Origin: Rhizophagus clarus
Lineage: Eukaryota; Glomeromycota; Glomeromycetes; Glomerales; Glomeraceae
Direction of reading: 5' to 3'
DNA length: 64,000 nt
NCBI GenBank assembly: GCA_015698045.1
Contig: BLAL01000187.1
Coordinates: forward strand, 558,001 to 622,000
In this document: positions 47,640 to 58,613 of the stretch, piece after piece
Position numbering within the stretch: the first letter of the stretch is position 1
Layout of the letters: every line of letters starts with the position of its first letter
The notes under the pieces: model-generated
Database searches by the model: none
The model's input: only the letters and a program-made list of their open reading frames with translations
What the model was told of the DNA's origin: nothing
Position numbers and translations under genes: made by a program

Positions 47640-48215
47640 TTCTTTTTTGTTCCTTACATACTTGATACTTATTTTTGCTTTTTTGTTTCCATATACTCCT
47701 TTTTTTTTTTTTTTTTAATAATCTATATATGTTTTTATTGATATTTACCATATAAACAATTTATTAAAAGCTATATCCATCTTGATTTGCAGAATACAAT
47801 TATTAAAATTATTGTTTTCTATGCTTCTTTTATTTTGTTATTTTTTTTATTTTTATACTCTTTTTATTTTTTTTTCTCTTTATTCATTTTATTTTACTCC
47901 TTTATATTTTTTTTTTCTTTATCTCTTTTTTTTATTTTATTTTATTTTTTTATACTTTTTTTCTTTTTTTTTTTTTCTTTTATTTTATTATAATATTTCT
48001 TTACCTTTTCTTTTTTTTTCTTTATTTTTTCTTTTTTATTTTATTTTACTTTTTTTATTACTTCTTTTTCATTTTTTATCTTTTTTTTTCTTTTTCTTTT
48101 TTTTGTTTTACTTTTATTTTTTTTTATTTTTTCTTTTTTTAGTTCTTTTTTTTTTTATTTTTTTAATCTTCTTTTTATCTAATTTTATCCTTTTTTTTCT
48201 AAATTTATTGTGATT
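47640..48215 (+). repeat. Polypyrimidine low-complexity tract
   Basis: T-rich with scattered C (TTTTTTATTTTATTTTACTC). The long open frame at 47782-48213 encodes almost only Phe/Leu/Tyr and is a composition artefact. Confidence 0.85.
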
Positions 48216-48685
48216 TTTTAATCAGAGATTGATAAATTTTTTTTGTATAAAATTTATAATTATAATTATAAATTATATAATAAAAAAATAAATAAATTTG
48301 CTATCAGATGCAATATATAAAGTTATTTTAAAAATTATAATAAATTAATATTTTAATTTACATAGATTTTTTTGATTTATTTCAGTTTATATAAATATTT
48401 TATATTAATTTATACAAATTTTTATTAAATTTAAATAAATATAATATATTTAAATTGATGATTAATTATTATGATCAATTTATTTTTTTTAAAATCAATA
48501 TATATATATATATACATTTATCATTTTTCTTAAAATATGGGGGGTTTATAGTAAGTATTTTCTTTTTTTTATTATTATTTATTTTTTATAATTTAAAAAT
48601 ATTTATTAATATTCTTATTTTTTTAAAGAAATTTCTTGAAGTATTAATTTAGATTTGCAAAGATAAGTTTTTTTTATAATTTATT

Positions 48686-49370
48686 AAGAATGTTTATTAT
48701 TAATATTTTTTTTTTTTTTTTTTTTTTTTTTGTAAAAATTGATTTGAACTATTAAATAGTAAATATCAGATTATTTTTGTAAATATTGTTAGAGAAAAAC
48801 TTTTCTTTTAATTTAATATTAAGAATGTTTATTAATATGTAAAAATCAGTTTGGATATCTAAATACAATAAATACTAGATTGTTCTTATGAGTATTATTG
48901 GAAAAAGGATTTCTTTTAAATTTAACATTAAGAACATTTATTAATTGATATTTTTTTTTTTATTTTTTTTTTTATAAAAATCAGTTTAAACTATTACTAA
49001 ATATAATGAATATTGGATTGATCTTATAAATATTATTAGAGGAGAAGACTTTTTTTAAATTTAATATTAAGAATGTTTATTAATATTTTTTTTTATTTTA
49101 TTTATATAGGAAAATTGGCTTAAATTTCTAAATATAGTGAATAAAATTACTTTTATAATTATTATTAGAAGAAAAATTTCTTTTAAATATATTAAGAAAG
49201 TTTATTAATATATTATTTTTTGTTTTTTGTTTTTTTTTTTTTTTTATAAAAATTAATTTGGAATTTTTAAATAGTGAATATCAGACTGTTTTTATAAATA
49301 TATTAAAAGAAAAGTTTTTTTTTAATTTTAATATTAAAAGTATTTATTAACTTTTTTTTTTTTTATAGGA
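48686..49370. repeat. Degenerate ~110-140-bp tandem repeat, about six units
   Basis: AAGAATGTTTATTAAT (or a variant) recurs at about 48686, 48823, 48931, 49070, 49194 and 49336; each unit also has a long T run, ATAAAAATCAGTTTGAA and TATTATTAGAAGAAAAAC. Length changes come mainly from the T runs (up to about 25). Confidence 0.8.
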
Positions 49371-51299
49371 ATAATTAGAAGTTAAACTTTATTAAAAACA
49401 ATTTATTTATTATTTAAAATAATAAAGAATATATAATAATACTGAATTTTTATTTAAATAATTAAATAATATAAAATAATTTTATAAAATTAAAAATAAT
49501 TATATTAGATGAAAAATCAAAACCAATTTTATTAAATAAAAAAAAAGTAATTTTAATTTTTTAAATTATAATAAATATTATAAAAATATTTTGTTTATTT
49601 TCATAACCCAAATTTATGTATTAATTTTAGTAAAAATGTTTGTTTATTTTGAATCCAATTATCTTTAATCTTTATATATATTTTTTAGGATCCAGTTAAA
49701 CTTATTTTGAATTATAATTATTTTAAGATCTATAATAATAAAAATTGGATAGTTTTATTAAGTATCTTACTTATACAATAGTTTTTTGCTACCTAAAATC
49801 TTTCAAAATAAAAATAATATAAAAATTTCAGGTTATAGTTAACAATATTTCTGCTAATATGATCACAAACTCTTTTTTTCTAAATGACTTAACCAGTAAC
49901 TTTTTAACTGAATGTAACCTTCAAGTATTTAAAATAGTATAAAAGTAAGATGATTTCAGAAAGCTGATTGGATATTTTATAATATAAAACACTATATCAA
50001 GAAGAATTATTCATCTACTAAAATGGAATGATATTAATATTTCATGATGCTACTATTCTACATCTTCTTAGCACTTTATTAACTGACCTTTTTTTTTCAA
50101 ATAAAACAATTTTACAAATTTAAATAAATATAAGAAAATGGCAAAGTTAATTAAATAGTTACTGGTTTCAATCATATTCCTTTAAGATTATAAAGATTAC
50201 CAAATTACAGATCAAAGTATTATAATATATTACAAACTCCTGTTAAATATATAAGAAGTCATGATAATAGCCTAGTTTTGCAATAAATAGTAAGGGATTT
50301 TATAGATCTGATAAGAAACAAATTGGATTTGAAACTCAAGCTTTTATTGGAACAGATGATTAGTTTATATAGCTGATATACTAGTAACAGAGGATTGGCC
50401 ATTGATAAGGTTGTTTGATCTTAACTGATTATTGATTATTATGATTATTATCTTAATACCTTTATTATTACTATTGTTTAAAGTAGTATAATAAGACAGG
50501 CCTGTTTGGGTTTGAAGTAATTCTACTTGTATTATATAGTGATTATGTAATAGTCCTAGTATTTTACTAATAAAGATTTTGCATGGATCAATACCTTTAA
50601 ATGTAAAAAAACAATATATAATTATAATTGTCCAGATCGAAGCGAAGGTTATGATTAATTAAGGTCACGTGGCGATATCCATTTGTCCACACACGTTACG
50701 TCACTTAAATTTTGTGCTACATTAGTAAACAAAGATAAAAAATAAATAAAACTCCCAACGGTTTCCGTTTCCCTAGTATTTAATAATAACTTGGTCAATT
50801 TATTTTAATTTCTGCTTAACTACCTAAAATAAATTAAAATAACAAATTTCAAGTTATATTTATAATACCATGTGAAACTAAAAAAAGTTGGTAATTACTG
50901 AAATTGATTTGGAGATCCATTTTTGATTTTCAGATCGGTTAAAATTCTCAAATATAGAAACATTCCGGTTTATCACTCGTTTATCATAAAAATCTTTGAG
51001 TCATAATCAGATACTGGATAAGGGTGATTCCCCCTTTAACAATGATGTAATATGTATCACTTCCCTAATTAGTCGGGTAAAAAGAAGGTATGGCAGTAAT
51101 TTGACGGTTTCACGTGTACAGATAGATGTATAATCGATTGTAATAATGGTTAGAAACGATTAAAGTCATCTCAATAGATTGAACAATAAGTTTCAAAGTA
51201 ATTATCTTTTATTAAAAAAATAACCTTGTAAAATATAAATTAAAAACTACAAATGTTCATTTTTCTTATTCTCAATAGTTAATTAAACAAAAAATATTT
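49371..51299. other. AT-rich spacer and 3' flank of ATG15
   Basis: No gene seen. From about 50600 base composition is less AT-rich, marking the start of the gene island. Confidence 0.55.
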
Positions 51300-52954
51300 C
51301 TATTCAAGACCTTCAACGTATTCCCAAAGACCACAATCTTCGCAATCTTCATCACCTTCATCTGAATAACAACGAGGGAAATCGAAAAGACTTTCCCAAA
51401 TATTCAATATTTTGTCAATAACTTCCTGAATACGATGTGATCTAATGTCAACACGCCATCCCAATTTCTCTACGGAATCAAAAGCACATGAAACTCCAAC
51501 ATGACATTTCGATTCCATCTATAAAAGAGAAATTTTAAGTTAGTGAATAGCGAAACCCCACGAACTTTTGTTAAAAAGTAACTTACAGCATATCCGCCTA
51601 AATAGCATGAACTGCGAATACCCTAAAATTATCAAATTTTCTATTAGAATAAATCTCGATCGAAAAATAATTATAAACGTGAATCACTTACATTACAAAC
51701 TCCCATAAAAATGGGATCTGCAGTGTGACCAAGATGCCAAATATTCATTTTTTCCGCTGGTACTGCAGGCGGATGAGGTAAATGTAATCTACGTGCTGGC
51801 AGTCTATCACCTGGCGATTCATACGCTACTGCAGGTAAATTAAAAGTTAACCCTACTAATGAGGAAAGTGCTCCTCCAAGCGAATGTCCTGTTACCCATA
51901 TAACTGAATTAGGGAATTCTTTCATAATTTGATCAACCATACTCTAAATGATTATAATGCTTGTTAAAAACAATCGTAATTTTTTCGCTTAAAAAAAAAA
52001 AAAAAAATTATTACCAAAGTAATTACATAGTATAATTCATCTTCGTCCACACTTTTTTCTAAACAATTTTGATTACACCTGTACTCGTCTAGATAACAAG
52101 GACAAACTGCAGACCACGTACGATCAACGTACGCACAACAACACGAAAACAAACGATTATCCTAAAAAAGATTTTATAATCAATAATTATAAAAAATAAT
52201 CACATTGAAGAAAAAAACTTACATTATATTTATCTTTGCGTACAGTTGGACCAGCACCAAATCCCATACTGGTTCCTTTAATCGAGACGACCAACGTCTT
52301 ATTATCACCTGAAGCAAAAACATAACCTCGGATACCATCATCTTCCCATCCAAAAGTATCATTCTATTGTTAAATTTCTTAAATTAGCGAATGGCTTATG
52401 ATAAAAATTCCGCTTAATCAATCTTTTGTCAAAAGGAAAAAGAAAAAACGTACCAATCCATATTTATCACCGAGATCATACCAATCTGGGTCTTCAGGTT
52501 TGACATAAGCATTATATGTGAGCTTAGCTAGATTGATGAGAGTCTTCCAATGTGTTATAAGTGGTATATATTTTGGTATGTCCCTCCAATCCAATATAGC
52601 CGACTTTAATTTATTTTTTGACATATCCCTAAACTCTTTTACAGCGTTTTCTTTCACATATTCAATACCGGTGCCATTAACACCCATGAGAGTATATGTT
52701 AGAGACTCGCCAGAAGCAAGTTCCTGAGCACGAACTTTTGTTTCCGTCAAGTCTATACGACGAAATAGCTTGGGATACTTCGTGGAACCGTGGTGAAATA
52801 CATGTTTCAAAGTAACGGTTGTTGGTTCACCACTTTCAACTTGAGTCAAAATAATTTGATCTGCCGCTTTCAAAGCATATGGAAAACTCAAGAGTAGAAG
52901 AAATAAAATGAAACTAATAAGTTCGGTACCAAACAGACTTTTAAAAGTCTTCAT
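51300..52954 (-). CDS. ATG15: ATG15-like vacuolar lipase
   Basis: Six exons on the minus strand: 52954-52454, 52363-52223, 52161-52015, 51943-51692, 51622-51587, 51518-51300, all phase 0; 431 aa. N-terminal membrane anchor at about residues 11-30 (ELISFILFLLLLSFPYALKA). Atg15 landmarks: WEDDGIRGYVFASG, SIKGTS, LFSCCCAYVDRTW, lipase elbow GHSLGG (Ser284), YESPGDRLPARRLHLPHPP, GHTADPIFMG (Asp339) and MESKCHVG (His365), giving the Ser-Asp-His triad. In yeast Atg15 reaches the vacuole by the multivesicular body route and degrades membranes of autophagic bodies. Acidic C-terminus (EGDEDCEDCGLWEY). Shares a 275-bp promoter region with COX4. ATG 52954 is the first in frame and gives the signal anchor. 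Confidence 0.93.
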
Positions 52955-53229
52955 GTGGAACGTAATTCAGTTAGAAATAGACCGAATATTTTTGTAATAA
53001 AAAAATACATTAAAAAGCAATAAATATGAAAAGGAGTAAGTTTTTAATAAACTACGTTAGGTAAACCAAGTAAACCCCATTTCCCCATTGACTTTATGGA
53101 GTCGATTATGACGCAGGCCAGAAAAAATTCGTGATTATTACAACCAATTAGATGGCCCAGATGGTTGATCATATGAAATTTACTGAAGACCCCCCGTAAA
53201 TTTTTTTTTTTTATCTTATTTTCGAAACT
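52955..53229. promoter_or_regulatory. Divergent promoter region of ATG15 and COX4
   Basis: 275 bp between the two start codons. It contains CCAAT at 53144-53148, about 85 bp before the COX4 ATG, and TGACGCA at 53109-53115 (CRE-like). Yeast COX4 is activated by the CCAAT-binding Hap complex, so the CCAAT box is a plausible control site here; not shown. Confidence 0.45.
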
Positions 53230-53906
53230 ATGTTATCTTCAGTTCTCCGTCATACAGTTGGTTCAGTAAGGACAATAGCTTCTAGAAGCGTTATTAGGCA
53301 ACCTCATTCTTCAACAGCTAGGGCATTCTCGGTCCTTGGTCCTCGCTTTGGAGGTGAACCAAACCTTCATTTTTTAATATATGTAGAGAAATGAGCATGA
53401 GAAAATATTATTTTAATTTTAATTGATAATTTTTAATTTGACAATTAAAATCTAATACAGCTTTTGATTTTAGAATTGAGTAGTAATTTTTTTGGTCCCG
53501 GTGCAAAGCCAGGTACCGTTGCTGACGACATAGATCAAGCTACTGGTGTCGAGCGTGCTGAATTACTTAGTAAGTTAGAGGGCAAGGACATATATGACCT
53601 TAGTCCTTTGAAAATTGTTGCAATGGGTACAAAAAAGGAACCTGTTATGGTGAAGAGTGTGGATCCTGTACGTTTTGTTGGTTGTACTGGTATGTCTTCT
53701 CTTATTTATATTTTAATTTTAATTCACATTTTAAAAATTCAAAATCAAAATAATTTTTTTATTCCATAGGGTTCCCTGTTGATACTCATGATACAGTTTG
53801 GTTAGGTGTTGATAAAAATCATGAATTTGATAGATGCCCCGAATGTGGTCAAGTATTCAAACTTGATTTTATTGGTAGTGAAAACGAAGGTCATGGGCAC
53901 CACTAG
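53230..53906 (+). CDS. COX4: Cytochrome c oxidase subunit 4 (fungal COX4, animal COX5B)
   Basis: Three exons, 53230-53353, 53474-53689, 53770-53906, GT-AG and in phase; 158 aa, the usual size. Residues 1-35 (MLSSVLRHTVGSVRTIASRS...) are rich in Arg/Ser without acidic residues, a mitochondrial presequence. Body: LKIVAMGTKKEPVMVKSVDP, then GCTGFPVDTHDTVWL and FDRCPECGQVFKL. Cys112, His120, Cys136 and Cys139 correspond to the zinc-site region of yeast Cox4/animal COX5B. A nuclear-encoded, matrix-side structural subunit of complex IV. C-terminal Gly/His tail (ENEGHGHH). Divergent from ATG15. Confidence 0.95.
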
Positions 53907-54262
53907 TTGAAATTGGAATATATTTGTGCATTTTAGGTAGTAAATATCAGAATGAACATCATTGTATTCGAACATGAGCAAATATATTTCTAACTTAGGA
54001 GAAAATATCGATATACACTTTTTCAGTTTTTTTCTATTTAATTCTGAATTCCAATTCTATTAATTTGTAATTCCATGTACAATTCTTCGTGAAATTTATA
54101 TCTTTACAGAAAGAAATAAGTAAAAGAAAAACAAAAAAAAAACCAAGTAAAAAAAACAACAAATCTTTCCGATCATTACTCGAATCAAACTTTTACTCAT
54201 TTTCATCATCATCATTATCAACATCATCGTTGTCGTTGTCGTTGTCATCGTCATCGTCATCG
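53907..54262. other. COX4 3' flank
   Basis: AT-rich 3' region of COX4, ending in a CATCGT-type microsatellite. The open frame at 54089-54367 is Lys- then Ser-rich low complexity and is not believed to be a gene. Confidence 0.5.
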
Positions 54263-54275
54263 TCATCGTCTCCAT
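54190..54275. repeat. TCATCG/TTGTCG trinucleotide microsatellite
   Basis: Runs of ATC, GTT and CGT triplets (TCGTTGTCGTTGTCGTTGTC, then CATCG repeats). On the minus strand it would encode Asp/Asn, the only reason to think of a coding tail. Confidence 0.85.
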
Positions 54276-54543
54276 ACGTCATCATAGTATCCATTTTCTT
54301 CGTCTTTTTCAGAAATAAATTCTATACCGATAATTTTATTCCAGATTACATAAGTGACCATAAATAGAATTATATCGGTAACTGACATAATTCTTTTCTC
54401 TCAAAATTCTTTTATTACCAAGTCTATTTTATAGACTGAAGATAGAAAGTGAACGAGAATTATCAAGTATCCATAACCTTACCTTTTAATATTACTGGAG
54501 GACATTTTTTAACAGTTGAAGATTTGAAGATATCAAGCAACAT
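54263..54543 (-). CDS. Possible small two-exon ORF (doubtful)
   Basis: On the minus strand ATG 54543 opens MLLDIFKSSTVKKCPPVILK; a GTAAGG donor follows at 54482, and an acceptor TATAG at 54322 would join EFISEKDEENGYYDDVWRR and a stop at 54263: 39 aa in all. Exons 54543-54483 and 54321-54263. No family recognised; the second exon runs into the trinucleotide tract. It could equally be the 3' end of a longer transcript or nothing. Confidence 0.25.
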
Positions 54544-54636
54544 GATTTCACAATCATATGATATAAAACTTTTACCGTATTAAACTTTTTATTAATAAAT
54601 GGATAATTATTATAATATCACGATACATTATATTAA

Positions 54637-57600
54637 TCATGCTTCTATATTCTTAAATAAAACTCCAGGTTCACCAGGAACAGCTATTTCAATCACCATT
54701 TTTTCATCGTTTTCTGTTGCTTCATTTTCTCTAAGAATCTCAACTTTATCATACCCTAAACTCCTTTGTATGAAATCTTTACTCATATTAAGTGTATCAT
54801 ATTCATCAAATAATAAAGTTCGATTAAATGCTATCATGCCAAGCTTATCAACACTTTTCTTAAATTCTTGTACAAATGGCATCGTTTTTTTATTCTTCAA
54901 AATTCCTTTTTCTGATAAAACCTCCCGAATTTTAACGTCATCATATGTTTTATTTTGCTACAAATTGTTATTTAAAAATATTAAATCTTGCATAATATAA
55001 AATTAATGTATTATTATAATATATTCATTTGAACCTACCTCATCATAATTTTGTTTTATGGTTTCAACAACAAAATCTTGCCATTCTGGGTATCGTGTTA
55101 CAGCAAATAATTTAAGTGATTTAGGTTTAGAAGGATCAAAGTTTTCTCCTTTACCCTTCTTTTTTTTCTTTTGTGATGCTATTTCTAAATCACGTACAGA
55201 TTTGATAATCTTTCTAACATATTCTCCTGCTTCAATCAATCCTTCATCAACAGGGGCGGATGGTTTTGGGAAAGGTGCATTAACTATAAGACCTTCCTAA
55301 TAATGTGTACAAAGTCAGTAAAATGCTTAAAACTATAAAAAATGTATTTCATCTAATTTTATTTTTTCTCACTTTTGATAAGACATCTTTCCAAATATAT
55401 TCGGACCAATGTGGAGCTATCGGTGATAACAACAAAGCTTGTATTTCAATCCATCGTAAAATCATATCTTTAGACATTCCCTCATTAACAACGGCTTCAC
55501 GATACCAGTCACGAGCTGTTTGCAACTCGTAGAATCCGTATTTCAATGCTTCACGATGCATTGAACTAAATTATAAAGTAAGAAAATGGTTAATTGGTAA
55601 ACAAAATGAATAAAATATTAAACTTACTCATTATATGCCTTATCTGTCTGTTCAATTAATTTATTAACCTCGTTCTCGAAAACTCTATCATGAAAGTTAT
55701 TTGCTGACCCTGTGCGAAGGGAATCTTTGTTTTTTATTTGTTCCTGTGTATAAAAAGGGGGGTTTTTTTTAATTTAAATTTTATGATTTTGACGTAAAAA
55801 ACCTTGTCAACGTACTTCACACCATTCTTTCAAAGTAAACAATCTTAAAATGGCAGCATTTGCAGTGCTATCTTCAAAATTTGCATCCTCGATTCCATCA
55901 CCTGCATCAGCAAGTGCTACGCGAGTTGCATCAGCCCCATATTTTTCAACAGCATCACAACCATTCATAAAATTACCAGTACTTTTACTCATCTTCTCTC
56001 GATTTAGTTGCAAATGACCATTTGACCTTATACCTCTTGGCCAATATTCTTCAGGAAATAAAGCGACATGATTATACATAAAGAAGGTCAAATGATTGGG
56101 GATTAAATCTTTTCCGGATACACGAAGGTCTAAAGGATAAAAATATTTGAATTCTCGTCTCAATATATCCAGTTTTTCTTGTGGGATAGAACAAGGAGTT
56201 GGATAAGCTCCGTCACTAAGGATATAATCCCATACTTCATCCGTCAACTCTGAAGCCTTAATACCAAGAGGTCCCGGTATTGAACCATCCAGTGTCCCGC
56301 CTAGTAGGAAATGAAAATTAAATTTATTTAAATACACCATAAAAAAAAAAGAAAAAAAAAAGAAGATTGTAATTACGTTACGTACCATGTAACAAATGAG
56401 CTACCGTATAATAAGCCATATAAATAGTGGAGTCTGATAAACTTTCAACCAAATATTGAGGATCCCAAGGAAGTCTGGAACCTAAACCATAACTTCTAGC
56501 ACAAGCCCATTGATTCAACCAAGAAAGCGTCTGCTCAAATTGATGACGTGCTTCCGAACCATAAGTATTCAATTGACTAAGGCATTTTTCCGTCAATTTT
56601 CTCCACTTCTCCTCACCATAATCCAAATACCATTGATCACATAAAGCAACAACACATTCATCACCGGAACGTGACATTACAAGGCTTTCAGGTTCGTTAT
56701 ATATGAAACCTTGTTTTGTGGAAACCAACAAATTTCTGATTAATGGTTTTGCTTCTTGAACAGGTTTTCCTGCATGATCACCCACTAACATAATTCCATT
56801 ATAAAATCCTTCCTTGTACACTATATCTTTAGCTTCAGCCAATTGTACCCGATCCTTTTGTGAATTAATTTTTTTTTGAACACAAACATTTGGGGCAGAT
56901 AAGTCACCATAATTCGGAGTACGAATAATAGGTACAGGATCATAATCAGCCCATGATGATTCTATTTTAAAGTATTTAGCTTTTTTCCTAAGATCCATAA
57001 GGGTTATGTAATCATCTGGGGAATCTGAAGGAACAGATGTAACAACACCCGTTCCTTTAGTTTGCAAAACGTTCTCCATTGGCAAAATATAAACTTGTTC
57101 GTATTTACTCAATGGAGCTTTGACTTTGGTTCCAATTAAAATTGATCCTTTAATTTCAGCCAATTGATTTACTTTACCACGTTCTTCAGAATATCCCTGA
57201 AATGCCATATTACGCGCAGCGCGATAAGTACAAATAAATATATCGGTCTCATTAATTTTAAAAAAACCATAATCAATCTCAGTCCCTATGTAACAGTTCG
57301 TTTGTCCATACCTAAAAAATTTGATTTAATTTAATTATACAAAGAGATTTTTTTTTTTTTAAAAAAAAAAAAATTCATATAAACACCTACATCGTTTCAG
57401 GCCTGAGAGTAGCAGCAACAAAATAAATTTCTTTATCTTTAAATTCTGGTTTTTCTCCAAAAAGTTCATTGGCCTCTTTGCTCCATTCTAGAACTTTAAG
57501 TTTGATACAGGTATACTCTTGTGGACCAACCCCTTCACCACTTTGCCGATCATGGTCCATGCAAGGTTGATTATCAAAAGGTGAATAAATAGTATATCTT

Positions 57601-58613
57601 TCACCAAATTTAATCTTGTTAAGAGCTTTTAGTTTATTCATTTGCCATCGAATAAATGAATCATAATAAGGATTAATGTCTGTTGTAATGAAAGAACGAC
57701 GCCAATCAATCTTAGTACCCATAGACTTGCAATCTTTCTGTGATGATAAAAGTTTGTTATAAAAGTTATCGTCAAAAAAATATTTAAAATATGAGAAAAT
57801 TTATGATACCCACTATGGCCAATTTAGGAAAATAATAAACCCAATAATTTGCATCGGCAAATTTTGGTATTTCTTCGTCAGGTACTCCAGAACTTTTCAT
57901 AATTTGAAATTGAAATTTTTGACCAGTTGATTTTGAAGCAACTTTTCCTTTTTTTTGCATGACTTTTGTAGATGATCCAGATGGATCAATGGTAGAGGAA
58001 TTCAAATCTAAACTTTTACCCCCCTCATCAATCTCATTTTGATCTGGAAGTTTAAAATTCGGACCAAATTGTTCAAGTTCTCTTGATAACTTATCGGAAC
58101 ATGCCTAATTAAAAATATATATGAAATTATGAAGGGGGAAAAAAAAAAGAATATATAAGTATATATTAAAATAGACATACCTTTATAGGCATACCAGTAC
58201 AATGAAAACCCAAAGGAAATAAAGCTCTTTTGCCTTTCATTCTTTCATAACCGGTTGTAAATTCGACTTTTGTAACAGTAAACATATGACCCAAATGTAA
58301 TCTTCCATTCATATAAGGATAAGCCAAAGTTCCCATAAATTTTGGATATTTTTCATGTAAAATAGAATCATCAGGAATTTCTTCTAAGGTTGGAGCGTTA
58401 ACTTCAAAAACACGTTCATTTTCCCATATTTGTTGAACTTTTTGTTCAATGGACTTTAATGCGTCTCTTTTAACAGTCTTTTTTTTTTTTTAAAAAAAAA
58501 AAAAAAGAGGAAATAAGATAAAAATAGATTTATTATTTACATTATTAAAAATTTTGTTTAAAAAAAATCACCTTTTTCGGTTCTTCTACGGCTTTTGCAC
58601 CAGTCGTATCCAT
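54637..58613 (-). CDS. LARS1: Cytosolic leucyl-tRNA synthetase
   Basis: Ten exons on the minus strand: 58613-58572, 58477-58181, 58104-57814, 57737-57391, 57311-56386, 56300-55816, 55743-55628, 55565-55373, 55296-55039, 54957-54637; 1091 aa, close to yeast Cdc60. Phase holds at every GT-AG junction. Class I signature: [17 protein letters not shown] with HLGH at 75-78 and [11 protein letters not shown] with KMSKS at 737-741. CP1 editing domain includes [20 protein letters not shown], the region that removes misacylated amino acids. [13 protein letters not shown] and the C-terminal [12 protein letters not shown] are eukaryote-type. It charges tRNA-Leu with leucine in the cytosol; no mitochondrial presequence. 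Two introns carry T13-A13/15 tracts; one leaves the acceptor AG behind a run of A instead of pyrimidines. Confidence 0.96.

Noticed and set aside
47782-48213. 143-codon open frame resembling a membrane protein
   Set aside because: Poly-Phe/Leu/Tyr produced by a TTT/TTC/TTA-rich tract, not by a protein-like sequence.
54089-54367. 92-codon plus-strand open frame
   Set aside because: Lys-rich then Ser-rich, driven by A runs and the TCATCG microsatellite.
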